64,000 bases of DNA from Wuchereria bancrofti (Eukaryota > Nematoda > Chromadorea > Rhabditida > Onchocercidae), in NCBI GenBank assembly GCA_005281725.1, contig SSBO01000001.1, positions 1,534,399-1,598,398 of the forward strand, written 5' to 3'. The notes beneath the pieces were generated by a model. The model saw only the letters and a program-made list of their open reading frames with translations. It was not told where the DNA came from and did no database searches. Both the position numbers and the translations under genes were made by a program. Positions 39,501-53,300 of this stretch are shown here, in pieces (position 1 is the first letter of the stretch; every line of letters starts with the position of its first letter).

Positions 39501-41556
39501 AAGATGAAGGGAATGTTGTTTTTCGTGTTGGAGATTTTTCACTGGATGGATATCCTGATTTAATAGCACTTGTTACAAGTTGCAAAGATAATTTAGTTTA
39601 CTGTATTTCAAATCCAATGATTTTGGAAAATGTGCCATGCACTGATTGTATTTCCAATGCTTCCAGGTATATTTATGAAAATTTATCACCTAACACAGCT
39701 TCACGAAATTCTATGCTAATTATATTTTCAAATTCATTGTGTGCGTTTTCTGGAAAAGAATTGAAAATGCGTGGATGATGAGGAAAGTATTTTAAGGCAT
39801 TCAAGTACCTCTTGTTTTGGTGCGTATTTAATTTATTTCAGAAGATTTGAATTGAGAACAAGTCCCAGGCTTATTCAGCCTGCTGATGTTTCGTTAGGTC
39901 AAATTCAGCTGGCGTCTTTTTTTGATTTAAAAGAGGATGGAACTCTCGATGTATTACTTGAATATAAAGATGTTGATCAGAGTATGGCTGTTGATTTTAT
40001 CAGATGTGAAGATAAAGGTGATACGACATTCCTGAAAGTGCAAGTATTTTCAAGCTCATGTGATCAGTTCTGTGGTTCTTCAAAAACAAAAATAGGTATT
40101 TAATCATAACTTTAAACTAAGAACTTCTTAATCAGAACATAATAAACCAGCTTTACTTTTCTGCGTCAACTTATAAAACTGCATTCTTGCTGAATTCCAA
40201 GTAAGCATACGATATAGTCATGTTCATCCTGAACTTTCTTTTTTTCTGGAACTGGAATTGCCTGGCATGGTGCTTGCGTAATGTTCAGTATGTCCGATTC
40301 ATGGGGTCACGATCAGGTCGGCTCGCAGTGTCAGATGCCTCAGACAACACATCGAGCACTTCATACACCATTTGCTTTATTCGGTTTGGGAAGATCACCA
40401 AATTTTGTTGATTACGGTAAATTTATTAAAATTATTTTTTGATTTTATTTTATGGGAGGTTGGTTAATGCTTTGTTCTCGGGAGCAAGTTAAACCAGGAT
40501 ATTAAATAATATTTACAATTGTAAGCCAGATTTGCCGATTGTAGGAAATCTTAAAAATTTGAAGTTGTACTTTTGATAGTAGTTTCTTTACACAGTTACA
40601 CAGTGATTTGCATTACAACTAGTAATTTTTATGTCTCGAACTATTGAATAATTTAATGTTAACTTCGAACTTATGGATTTTATCTCTTCATTTTGCAACT
40701 ACGCAAAAGATATGAAGTTGATGCAAAGTTTTGCAGTGCACATTGGCTCTCCACGTGTGCCTTTGGCGGGTAGTTTGCATTACGGAAATCAACATTATTA
40801 CTTGAAGCAAATTGTACCGAATTCAAGATTAATTGTTGTTCCGCCTAAGGGTGATGGTGTTCATTGGCAGAGTAGACTTTATCTTACTCCTAGTCAGGTT
40901 CGTTTTTCCGATGAAAAATATTGACATTTTAGAAATTTAGTAATGCATAACTACGAAAAGTTTTGGTATGAATCAGTTTCAACTGTAGAAATTTATGCTA
41001 GAAAGTCGGAGGCTACTTTTTGAAGTCTTCTAGGCAGGCTTTTTTCTTAAAAGATTTGAAGTCAACTTTTTATTTTGTGTGCATTGAAGGAAACTCGTGA
41101 CTTTATTCCTTTTTTTTTAAATTATTGTGTCACTTTAAGCGATAAGCAACACAACAGCTAGGAGGATTTACTGGAGCGATAAAATTTATCGTTATTCCAT
41201 TTTCATTTTCAAGGATAATTTTTTTTTTTAATAACAATTGGAAAAAAAATTTGTTCTTGCTTTTTGGCACATCTGTACCATCCCTAGCTAACTTTGAAAT
41301 GGCGAATTTCAATAGCAAGAATATGAGTTTATCAGTTTTTTTTTTGATATGCATTTCTTTTATTCTTCTCTCTCACTTCTCGACTTTAACAAACGTAGAA
41401 GAATAATTTCAGTTGATAAAGCAGTCACTGATGGTATTAGTATCAGTCTGTATGATACTGTTATTGGTGGTTGTATTTTTGCATTATCGTGAAAGGCGTG
41501 CTGACAAACACGAACGACAGGCACAGTCACATCGATTTCATTTTGATGCCATGTAA
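36508..41556 (+). CDS. lnkn-1: LINKIN / ITFG1 (TIP) FG-GAP membrane protein
   Basis: Ten exons total 606 residues: 36508-36690, 37400-37534, 37867-38084, 38248-38394, 38890-39112, 39479-39666, 39842-40095, 40249-40416, 40737-40897 and 41413-41556 (human ITFG1 is about 612). LINKIN is a cell-surface adhesion protein needed for tissue cohesion during collective migration in C. elegans. The sequence shows a hydrophobic N-terminal signal, repeated calcium-loop FG-GAP motifs of a beta-propeller (GDFNGDSVPDIL, DVNGDGISDVV, ADFDADGLVDIG, GDFSLDGYPDLI), the ENVPC segment, LYLTPS, one membrane helix near residues 562-582, and the nearly invariant cytoplasmic end RFHFDAM. Exon 8 has no AG at its required 3' splice site. 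The donor of exon 2 could also be at 37553. Confidence 0.93.
37067..37153. repeat. Degenerate repeat of CAGCGCATTTTAATATAAT
   Basis: Two exact 19-base copies (37067-37085, 37100-37118) are followed by two shortened copies (37121-37136, 37138-37153) in the first intron of the ITFG1 gene. Each full copy begins with a TTTCAG-like acceptor motif. Confidence 0.75.
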
Positions 41557-43779
41557 TTTTACTTTGAAACATTGATGCTTTCATAAAATCTTTTTCCCTA
41601 ATTAAAGATTTTATTATATATGTCTTAAAGTATAAGGATAGTGTCCAACGAAAGCTGAATGAGCTTTCATTGTGATGGAGGAACAAATAACATATGGTTA
41701 TCTGGTATCAAATCTTCAATGGAACACTCTCTAGAGCTTTAACCATCATGACTATCAATGTTGACGGTATAAGTCGTGTATCCACATTGTTAACTTGAAA
41801 ATGATGGCTAATGATTGGTCTTTTCAGTTAAAAACTTCTTTTTCTTCTATATTCTTACCTGATTTTGTATTGTGCATCCTCTACCGCCATCATTGTGGAA
41901 ATACGACGTTGAATAGTCGGATTATTTGAGATGTTGATGTGATTTCACTAATACTATGTCACGATTGTATCTCAATTATGCTTCCATTTCTTTAAAATGT
42001 ATTTAAAAGATTTTCTGTAGCCTTCAAGAGATAGATGTTTCGAGTTTACATATTGGAAGGCGCTTCCGTAATACTCTAATGGATGTGCATGGTTGTATTC
42101 ACTGTATTTACAAGATTATATTGTATTTGCATAGCATTCTTATCATTATTTTATTATCAAAACGGTAATAATGTTATATGTGTAAACTGAAAATAATCAG
42201 CTTTGCTTAATATTTGTGATCGAAGCTACGATGTTTCAAGCTCAATCCATCAAAGTAATATTTCGTGATTTTTAACTGTACATACCAGCTTTTTGACTAG
42301 GAAAAGTTGTACTGTTTTCTTTTTTTTGTTTTTTTTTAATCATTTTATCCTTTTCTTTAAATCAAACATTCATCTTTTTTTCTTCAAATTAAACATTTTT
42401 TTAAATTAAAAATTGTTGCGTTTTAGGTGATAATTTTTTTTTTTTTACTTTGATTGCATACTGTTAACTGTAGTACTTACGTTTTGTAACCATTTTGGTA
42501 ACAAAAAGAAGCTTTAATAATTATTGGCCATTTTGTTTTTCGTATCAAGAAGGATCAATCATTACCGGGAGGAAGAAAGATCATATATCATTCGGCAATT
42601 TGTCTAACGTTCTGATCGTTGAACAATCACTTTAGTTAAGACTTAAGCGTTAATGATATTCTTTCTTTTCCTGGTTTTATTTGATATGTAGCTATGATTT
42701 TATCTTCTCTATCCCTCTTTAATTTGATATTTGTAGTAAATTTCTTTTTTTTATTTTCTAATGTGTTATTAACAGTTTTCATTTCGATTAAGTTTAGCTT
42801 GCAAGAGCAAATAAAGAAAATAAATAGAAAGTAAAAGATTAATATCACATCCTGGTGTTGTTTTCTTCATTTATTGTCTAACTGCTACAGGTATTTTCAA
42901 CAGAAAAGAAAAATAATATGAGAATAAAAAGAAAATTTCTAATTTTTCAAGATTCAATTGTCCCTTTAATTGGTCCACATAATTTTTTCCTGGTTTAATC
43001 TCATTAGAACGAACGAACGAACACTGAGAAGGCGCATAATCGATCATCGGTTGTGTGTGGTATAGACGAAGTATAAAGGAGTGAATAAAATGAACTGTTA
43101 GGTAGCTGATTTAATGTTAAAGTGCAATGTGCGCAATGTATCATCGATTAGTGTATGACTGTGAGATGTATGCAAAGGCGCTTGGGATGTTATAGTGTCA
43201 TTAATATATATATATATTAGAAAGGGGATGAAATGTGACATTCATTACTTTAATGTTAGTTTCATCATGTGGCATTTATTTTGTTTTCTTTTTCATTTTT
43301 AATATTATCATAGATTTTTCACATCGATTTTTGCATTCATAAATGGTAGGGAATGAATTTATTCATTGTAATTATTCATTGCTTTTTCGAATTAGTGAAT
43401 TTATGCTAATTAATTTAATTGATGGCTATGATTTGTTTATCATATTTATCTATTAATCTCTTTTTTTCATACAGTAATATGTTCTTGTATTGTGGTGTTT
43501 TTTGATGATTTCAAAAAATGTGATAAATAGGGCGTTTGTAATACTGTTAACATTTAGTTTTTTGATTTACTAACATTTCGAAACAAATAACTATTTTGTA
43601 TCATTTAATCATTGAGTTAAGTTCGATGATTTATAGATAATCATTAGTGATACATAGCATGCAATACTTCTGTCTGAGAGATGCAATTTAATGAATGGAT
43701 GAATTTATATTGAATGAACGTTCTGTGTCATAGTGATATTTGTTAAGATATGTTTTCATAGCAAGGATATAATGCAGAT
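41557..43779. other. Intergenic region, 2.2 kb
   Basis: AT-rich spacer with homopolymer runs and short simple repeats (a GAAC repeat near 43010, a TA run near 43205). No coding signal. It holds the 3' region of ITFG1 and the upstream region of the RING gene. Confidence 0.55.
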
Positions 43780-45768
43780 ATGGAAGTTGGTAGTTGTGTG
43801 ATTTGTACACAAAATCTATGCATTAGCAATTTTTCATCTCTACCGTGTGGACACACATTTCATTATAATTGTATTCGGCGTTGGCTTGTGGTAAGATTTT
43901 TTTTTTCTCTTTTTTGAATATTTTTTGATTTTGACTTTAAACAATGTCAGCTAAATTCCTAAACATTTTGTATTCATCCAAAAAATACATCTTTCCTTAC
44001 AGTACATTTTTTCGGTTATCGGTAGTTTAACCAGTTGGATAATGATTAAATGATTATAAACATACTTTAGATGGTCAACGTTCGGTTACTTCTGTTATAC
44101 ACTAAAGTCAATGTTAGGGAATAAATTTTGCGAAATATCTCGAGCAGTACTAAATTTTGGTGTTCAGATTTGTAATTCGTTCCAATAATCTGTAAGAGGA
44201 TTAATTCAGAAAAAAATATTCAGTAGAAAAGATTAAGCCAGCTTTAAGATTGCAGCAGTCTCAACAGTGTCCTACCTGCCGTGCAGAATCAACACCTATG
44301 AATATCGTGAAACGTTTATATTTTGCTAACTGTATCGATAAAGCTCTGAATGATAGCAAAACTTCAGGAACTGATTCTGATACGGTAACGATAAATCTTT
44401 CGCAGCAAATATGATCTGTATTGTAAATCCATGTTATTTAAAGTCGAGATATTCTCATGATGGCTTTAGAGTAGCTATGATTGAAGATTTAGAAGTGGTA
44501 GTCTACGATCATTTCATTTATTTCAAACTTTTTGTATAGCTCAGTGACCTTAGTTGATATATTAGTACTGGCTAGATAATAAATGGTTTCGTTTGATTGC
44601 CTAACACAAGATTTCTTCGATTTGCATTAGTAGTTACTGATATTTCTACATTGCTCAAATCATCCTTGTTTACTGCAGTGCGAAAATGCAAATACTGGAG
44701 AAAGTTTTTTATTAAACGGTTCTCTTTTAAATTGACTTCTAAATTGACCAGTTTTTGATTAAGGAATGCTTACCTATTGGGACAGTAGTTTATCTTTTGC
44801 TTAAAAAAATTTTCGGTCATTACAGAAATCCAAAAAGATGGATAAATGTGATGTTGGTCACCGTAATGGTGGTAATGATGAAAATTGCAACAATAACAGT
44901 GATTCTGAAGGTCGGATTTATGACTGATTTTATAAAAACTGACCGAATTTGTGCAGAAGTTATTGAACTTTTTGGAAAATCCATAAATGAAGTTGTAAAG
45001 ATAAATTAGTTATATGTCCATATTTTAGATGAAGAAGTGGATAGTGACTTCACAGGTAGTGACGATGACTCAAGTATGAGTAGTTCGGAAAGTGAAGATC
45101 TGGATTATCATGATTCAAGTGATGCTGGTACCGTATTTATTTTATTTTTGTATATGCAAGAGTACTGCTGTTGTTATCGGTGTTAAACTTTAATCAATAT
45201 CTCGGGATGGTCTATTCTAACAGTAAAATTTTGCCAATTTCTGATACTAACCTGTTTAGAATTGGATTTATTTGGACCTGGTGTTTAGTACATGATGAAA
45301 TATCTAATAGATATTTTGAAGCTTGTGGAAACATATTATTGCCAAAGTATTATCACTTGCTTATCATTACAGGATAATATATAGGAAGATGATTTAAATA
45401 ACGTCAATAAGGTATCTTTAGACATGACAAGCCTATTGGAAGCATCAGTTAGTGATACATCATCTGTTTCACTTGGAACGTTTTCGGATGCAGTCAGCGA
45501 AACTGATGCAGTAAACCATGACAATATGGAAACATCTAACTCGTTTAACGATCATGAAGAAGTTGGTAATGATCATAATAACTATACCTCAATCTTGCGA
45601 ATTGAACGTGTCAGCGATGATGGTGATGATGGTGATGATGATGATACTAGCGATGATGAGGATAGTTCTAAGTCTGATGACAGCGATAACGGTGAATCAC
45701 AGGAATACAGCCGTTTGTTGAATCATTTCACTTTTGAACTACGGGTGCTTAATCGAAACATTTCATGA
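43780..45768 (+). CDS. RING-H2 protein with acidic Ser/Asp-rich tail (TRAIP-like RING)
   Basis: Five exons, 43780-43890, 44256-44384, 44826-44910, 45029-45132 and 45385-45768, give 270 residues. Residues 6-52 form a RING-H2 finger: CVIC, then CGHTFHYNC, then CPTC, the zinc-binding set of an E3 ubiquitin ligase. The RLYFA segment behind the finger resembles the region after the RING of TRAIP, a replication-stress ubiquitin ligase, but the long coiled coil of TRAIP is absent. The remaining 190 residues are low complexity, dominated by Asp, Ser, Asn and Glu, with a DDGDDGDDDD run near residue 230. The ATG lies two bases behind a TGCAG acceptor. A ligase role is inferred from the RING; substrates are unknown, and the TRAIP link is tentative. 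Confidence 0.8.
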
Positions 45769-48270
45769 GACTTTACAATGATGCAATGCACCATATCATT
45801 CTTTCTCTTCCATCAAATGACAGTTTCAAAAACTGTCGCAATTATGACAGTTTTAAACAATGTTTTTCTGCTTCTATCGAGAATTTCGTTTATTTATTGT
45901 ATTAACCATTAGTATGCACTGTATATTCTATTGTCTGGAAAGTATCTTCTTCTTTGTGTATTGTAAAGCATTCTTTAGTGAGTTTGTCAAACTCAAAAAA
46001 GAAAGAAAATGTTTTTGGACAATTTTTTTTTTTTTAACAGTTTTTTATTCTATCCTACGTGACACATTGCGACTCAAACCGGGTCCACGTTTACTCGGAT
46101 CTCAGTGGTATCATCACATTAAAAGTTCTAACTTATGGTCAATTGCAATTAAATGATCGATAATAGATATAATTCAAGTGCATTTCATTGTTACTGGCTA
46201 TATTAAGAGGAAGCACTTCATTTTTGTTTTGTCTCATTCGTCTATTCCAATTATACTTTTAGGATGACTTACCTTAATTTGTCTATTTCAGCATCTAAAT
46301 TAGCGATGTAAAAATCATAATTGCAGTGTAACACCGTAGTTTCTAATCTATTAGGTGGAATATTTCTGAATATCACACTGCTCCAAAAATAAGCACAGTT
46401 TCAGTTTCAGATAAGTTGGTAATCTCCTCTTATCCACATTCAGAAGATTACTATTGATGAACTGTCGATTTTGGTATTTGGCGCCGTACTTATAAAACCA
46501 TAGTTTTCGAGGCCAGATTATAATTCATAGTCCTTCAAGTTTTATTTTGATGTTTTTAAAATTTTGAATTTAATTTGAGTTTTATTGGAAAAAATAAAGA
46601 GAAGGTAACAATTATCGTTTGAAGTAAATGGTAGTAAATAGTAAATACACGAAAGTTTGTAAGATTGATGCAGATTGGGACCTATTACCTCTATTATCAT
46701 ATGGAAATATAAGGATTAAGTAGGATAGAATGGAGTAGAATGTAGTGAAATAAAATGAAGTTGAATGAGAGATGAAAAGAGTTATGAATGAAATGATTAG
46801 TAATGTAAGTGATTGGAGTTCTTTCACCAAATGTTTCTATCGTTCCTTGGCCTGTTACGCTTTCCTAGTCGATGTTGGATTTTTCACTTATTTGCTCATT
46901 TAGTTAACTAATTATGTGTTAATTCGTTTAGTTCATTTGTTTAATCATTCTGTTATTAACTTATTTGTTCATTATTCATTATATCCTAGTTTTGCATGTC
47001 CATTCATTTTATTTGGATTTGTTGAATTGATGATTTGCTTCAGTTTTTCAAATTATTTGCCAAAATAGGGAGTCAAAAAATGCGATTGGGATGGACCTTC
47101 TCCAGAAGTTTTCTTAATAAAAGCATTAGATAGTGAATTTCTGATCAAAAGATTTGAGTTATTATGGATCAACAGAAAAATTATATTAGTCTGCAATAAA
47201 TTCATTTTCTTTTTTCGTTTTGCATGCTTCAGAAAATATTTGTTCTATTAAATAATTGTTTCGATTGATCCATTTCTTCTCTTTTCTATTAGTCTCTTCA
47301 AAAGAAAAATTTGAAAAGAAATATCTCTTCAATTTGTTTGCAGAAACGGTTAAAGTTCTGGAAATGAAAAATGTTTGCATATGTATGTGTAATTCTTGGA
47401 AAATGGAGAATACCACTTGGCATTCTTAAAACCAGTTTGATGATAACTACTGTAATAATCATAATGTGAATGATATAATTTTGGATGGGTTAATGCTATA
47501 CTCCGAATTGTTTATTATTATATGAATGAAATCTTACTATGCATTGCATTTGTGCCCTCACACTTCATTCTAAATTTAAATTGAATCAATAATTGTCATT
47601 TAAATAAACTGAAGATAAGTTAAGATAAATTTAAAAAATTTCAGACAAGCCGAAATAAATTAAGAATTATGATACTTTAGCGCCATAAATATTATCAAAC
47701 AAATTTATCCTAATCTCGAAGGTGTCAAATGCATCATCCTGTGGACAATAATTTTTACACCTGAATGTCTTAAATTATGGAAATTTTCCAAATCAGCAAA
47801 TTTGAAAGTCCAAAGATAGCCTAGAATTAACCGATTTAATGATATATAAATTCAGTTATAACCTTTATTATTTCTTTCAAATATATCGTTTTCAATGATA
47901 ATTATGAAAAGTTTGAGTGAATTCTAGAAACGACATGTCCGCTTAATACTTAAAATTGTAATAGTACTTTTTTATAATGTTTTATTAATCAATTTTCTAT
48001 TACTATTAAAGACTTTTCCTTTCCTTAATCTTGTGATATTTATCTGTCATAGTATACCGATTAATCAGTTCTTCATTATCGCTATTATCTATGATATCCT
48101 ATTTTATCATTTTATTTACTGCATGGATATTATCACCTCTAATTGAACTTTTAAATTATTCTAAAGTACTTCGCATACATAAATTTAATGAATCTTTTAG
48201 CAACTGTAACATTGTATGCATTTTAATTCCTTAAAATATTCCAACTTTGTCTGACCATTTTCAGTTGACA

Positions 48271-48330
48271 ATTTCATGTCACATTATATCCTTTCGAGAA
48301 ATTTGATGTCACATTATATCCTTTCGAGAT
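48271..48330. repeat. 30-bp tandem duplication
   Basis: Two adjacent 30-base units containing ATGTCACATTATATCC differ at about two positions. Intergenic. Confidence 0.8.
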
Positions 48331-49466
48331 ATCCTTATCTATTGTATCCTTCCTTGTAATCATCGATATTGGTTTTGATACTGGTTTTTTGATTTGATTA
48401 TTGTTTATCTTTTTCTTTTTTTTTTTTTTGTTTCTTTTTGTCTTCATTTGGAAAAATAAGTGTAATACATAAGTAAGAAGAAAAAGCTTCTCATCGAAAT
48501 TTCTAGTAAATCAGTCTAAAAATCGACACTGATTGAATTTACATTTAATAATTCTACTTTTTTCAACGGTTACAATTAATTTTCAATCATTCATTCATTT
48601 GTTAATTACTGAGATATAATGTATAGAAATTTAGCACTTATTCGTATACTTGAGACTTTTTTTTCACCCATAAAACATTACTATTAACTTTTCTTAAAAA
48701 CGCCAATAAATAAATATCAAAAGTTCTAATATCGACAGCTTACACTAATGAAGAGGACAAAAATCAAAATTTTTCATGATTTCGTCTTGCATCTTTTTTC
48801 AAATAGACAAAATTAAATCCTTTTTCAATGGGAGAAACATCAGACTAATTAAATCACTTTTTGTATTATCTGAAGTGCTATAGAGTTTGATAATTGCTCT
48901 GCAAATTCTGATATTAATTCATTTAATTTGAGTTTATCCAGTTTGATATTTGATTTTTTCTTTTTTTTTTTGTTAATTTTTGCATAACAAAAAATTATCT
49001 CTAATTATCTGAAAGGTTAACATTCAGTGGAAATTTTTTGAAATGTAACGGAGAGGAACTAAATTCTATGAAAAACGAATCATTCGTTGCTCTTTTTGTC
49101 CATTTCTTCATTTATTCATTCACCCGTGAAGCAATTATTTCAACTAATTTAACCAACTATGAACAGCTTTTTTTTTTTTTTTTTTTTGGAAGTGATCGAA
49201 ATAATCCGAAAAGCTATTTTGAGAATTGATCTTAGTTTACCTTTTTTTTGCATATATTATTTCAAACAAATTTTTCAAAATTGTAATGCAACTAAGAATT
49301 TAGTTTAAAAAATCAAATGTAATAACTTTTTGAAATTTTTGAACAATCAATGATAAAATTAAACAAAAAATATAGAAATGGAAGACATAAACAGCAAAAT
49401 AATTTTTTGCAAGGTTGAACAATTTTTCGGGAATATTTGACACTTTCTATATATATATATGTATAG

Positions 49467-49467
<1 letters not shown>

Positions 49468-49501
<34 letters not shown>

Positions 49502-49530
49502 TGCGTGTATGTGTGTGTGCGTGTGTGTGT
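49468..49530. repeat. TG microsatellite
   Basis: About 30 TG units with a few C and A interruptions, preceded by a TA run from 49450. Such TA/TG tracts mutate rapidly and can adopt Z-DNA. Confidence 0.9.
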
Positions 49531-50332
49531 ATCACTCTCAGTAATATTTCTTTCTTGAACCTTTTGGTTAATTATTGATTTTTTTCAATTATTGATCAGG
49601 TATGAGAAGGTAAAAGTTTTTATGATACAAAAATCTAAGCGATTTGATTAATTTTAAATTTCAATGTTTGTAAAATGAAATGGAAAACCTATTAAGGTGA
49701 ATTTTAATACATTACGATGAAAAAAATAAATAAATAAAACAAAAATCAACTGGACTTCTCTTTTCCATCGTTTTTTAATGTCACATCGTCGATTTTAAAC
49801 TCAATTTTTCTCTCATCAATTTCCAATATCCGCCTTAAATTGACTATATTTTCATTCTATTTCCAGTTTTTCGGAAGTGTTCCTAAATTAAGAGTCTTTT
49901 TTTTGATCAATTTAAAAAATATGCAACCAGTTGTTGTCTTTTTTTCCGTTTCATTTCCAATAGCATTTCGTAAATTATGTCCATTGATCAAATCATTTTG
50001 AATTTCACCTAACAATTGACTTCAATATCTTATAATTAAAAATTTTTATCCTCAAGTTTATGAAAATTTTGACACGAAACTGACTGATAGTGGTAAAGTA
50101 GAGGTATAAGGAGGGAGAGACAGAGGGACAAATTTTTATAAGAGATAACAAATGAAATAAATGTCTTTTCCTAGCAAATAGAAAAAGCATTAATTTGGTC
50201 TCTATTTTCTTTCGTCTCTATTTGTTACCTGGATAAGATAATTTCAGCTACAATTTCAGCTACACGCGGTAACGTGATTTAAATTTAGGATTGGAATTTC
50301 ATCTTGGTACATGACCTTAATCAAGGCTTCAA

Positions 50333-53300
50333 ATGGAGTAAGCGTTTCTTTCTTTCTTTCTTTCATTTCCATTTTGTTTAATCTTTTCCTGTTATATCAT
50401 TTGTTGTAGATAATTTCATGAATGATTTATGATTTATTTTATTAAATTAATTTACAAATGATTTAGTAACTAACATAAATAATCATTGAATTAAATGAAT
50501 TTAAATCTTTAAGTAATTTTGTCTTACTCATAAATAAGCGTTTGTTATTTGATATTGTTAATGACAATTTTGCATGTTTTTTTTCTATTATTTTATAAGA
50601 ATATTCCAAAATTCCACTTAAAAAAAAATTAATGCAGTATGTTTAAAAAAAAAAACACTCCAAAATTTGCATAAAATAAGAAAAATTTTATTATTTGAAG
50701 TTATATCTGCATCGGAAATGATTTTGATATAGAATAACTGATAGTAAGAAATATTGACGACTTAGATTTAATTAAATTAGATTTATTTTTTAGGCATACA
50801 TATGATCGAGTTAATCGACAGATTGCTATTACCATTGCAACATATCCATATCATTTCCTTCTTGCAACACTCTTCTTTTCAGCATTTCTATCATTGTCAC
50901 TATTTCATTCAACTTTAGAAGATGACATACGACGTAGCTTCTCACCACCTAAGTCGAGAGCAGCCAGGTATCATTAATTTCTCTCTATCTTCTACTATTA
51001 CTAGTGATAACTAATGATAATGTCATCATAATTATCACTTAGATCATTTCTGTATCATTCAAAAAAACATTCATAGTTTTCTCTCTTTTTTTTTCTAAAT
51101 TTTTTGAATATAGTATATATATATGTATAAATTGAAAAAAAGAATGAAAGTGTAAAAGAATAATAATTTAGAGGTTTGATATTCTTAAATTTTTGTTAAA
51201 TATTGTTGATGTAGTGAAATATGATCTGAATCGAGTAGATTGCAAAGTCAAATAGGTAATGTTTTGCAGAGAAACGATAATTTTGATAAATCTTTATTTT
51301 ATAATGAGATAAAGATTATCGTTGATCAAAGTTAGTGAATAATATTAGAAAGTTTGAGAAAGTAGTTGTAAGCAATCGATGAATGCCAAATTAAAATAAA
51401 TATCCGGAAAATGCAGAAAAAAAAATTTTACAGAAAATCTTTAACTCAAACAAAGGGTATAATTGTTGATACAATAAGCATTAAGAGATCAACTAAACAA
51501 AGTGCTATTAACCTTGTTAAATTCAACTATAATTACATTACATATTAATTGTATGCTTAGAGGTATTTTATTTTTTGTCACTAAACCAATTCTTAAAATA
51601 TTTTATTTAATATAATAATCATTTATTAATAATTATTTCTTCTTAAAAATAAGCTTTTTACAGGGAAGAAGAAATATATAAACAATTTTATAACATTACT
51701 AGCGTTCCGCAACGTGCTTTTATCATATTTTACGCAAAAGATGGCGGAACAATGCTACGTGAAAATCATATTGATGAAATGTTTCAAATAAATCAAATAA
51801 TGACTGATGTTTTGTATGATACGAAATCTTCCGATTTACCAATTTGTCATCCATTTTGTGATATTAATAAGCCAATTAGCATTTTCTGGGTAACATTAAA
51901 AGAAAATAATTCTTATTTTTGTTTTTTTTTTCCTCATCACCTATAACAATGCTTATTTCTAAAATCATAATTTTCTTAAACGAAATATTATCTAATTTCA
52001 ATTTTAAATATTTCTAATTGGATAAATATTAATTTTCAATTAACAAAAAGCCAAAACAAAGCAATTGTTATCATTGAAAATAACTGTATTATTTCTTTTT
52101 CATTCATTTTTTTAATACTAAAGTTTGCAAATAAATGATTTCAAAAGATTAAATTTCTTTTGTCTTTAACGAATAATTTCCAAAAATCAAACAAAAAGGA
52201 TAAGAGAAAATTGTAATTTTACTATAAAAAAAAATTTTTTAGGATCAATTCAAAAAAAATGGAAATGATACAGATTACGACAAAGATGCTATATTTTCAT
52301 TTCCAGTATCAACCATATTTGGACAAGAATTTTTTCTTGGCTTAAATCTATTCAGTGTTCAGTCCTCCGGCAATGTTTCCAAGTTTTTTAACTAATTGAA
52401 TAAATTCTTTTTTTAAAAAAAAATTTTTTTTCCTTTTTATAATGAATATTTCTGTCATTCTTTTTGTGTTCATTATTTTATGTTTCTTATTAATTAACAA
52501 AAAATTTTATTATTCAAATGAAAAACTTCCGTATTATTTTTAGATCGTGTATTTTCGAATCGATCTACGATAATACATGCAGGAACAATTATGTTCTGGC
52601 ATTTAGCTAATGCTGATAATCCACATAAATTTAAAACTCTTCAAAATGTCACTACAACATTGTTTGAAATGTCTAGAAGGAGAAATGTCACCAAATGGAT
52701 TAATTTCAATATTTTTGGTGATGAAATTGCAAATCGTGAAATGATTCGAGGCGCTTATCAAGTAAAAAAAAATATAATATAAATGTTTTCTTGCAAATAA
52801 AACGATGTGATAAAAAAAATTAGACTATTTAATTATTTGGATTTTTTTCAAAAACTCCTTTTTACTTTGAAATTATATTAATTATCATTTTAATTTGATT
52901 ATTTATAGAAATTTTTGAAACTTCACTCATTCCCTGATGAATTTTCAATACTTTTTCGGTTATTTAAAGTTTTTTTTTCTGTAATTTAAAATATCATTTG
53001 AACTGATCGAGAAAATTATTAGGCAACGAAGTTAATGATAGTTGGATTTCTCTTACTCATTTGTTTCGTATTTCTTGTTGTGTGGCGCAAAATGGAATTC
53101 AATCTTCTACCGCCAATTGTTTTTGCAACAATATTTTCACCATTTCTAGCTGCTATCTCATCTTTTGGTATTATTTCCTGGTTACAATTACCCATTTATT
53201 CTATGATGTGTATCACACCATTTCTCATTCTTGGAATTGGTATATTTATTTTTGTCATTTTATTTCACTTTCTTTTTTTTGATACAAATTTATTTTCAAA

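Larger units (their letters stand above)
45769..50332. other. Gene-poor region, 4.6 kb
   Basis: Very AT-rich, with homopolymer tracts, a 30-bp direct duplication at 48271-48330 and a TG microsatellite at 49468-49530. Open frames here are short and have low-complexity composition. I see no gene. Confidence 0.55.

Noticed and set aside
45860..46156. 98-residue frame downstream of the RING gene
   Set aside because: Mostly Phe/Leu/Ile from T-rich DNA, no domain; probably the 3' untranslated region.
49468..49530. TG tract as a functional telomere or origin element
   Set aside because: It is an ordinary dinucleotide microsatellite; nematode telomeres use TTAGGC.
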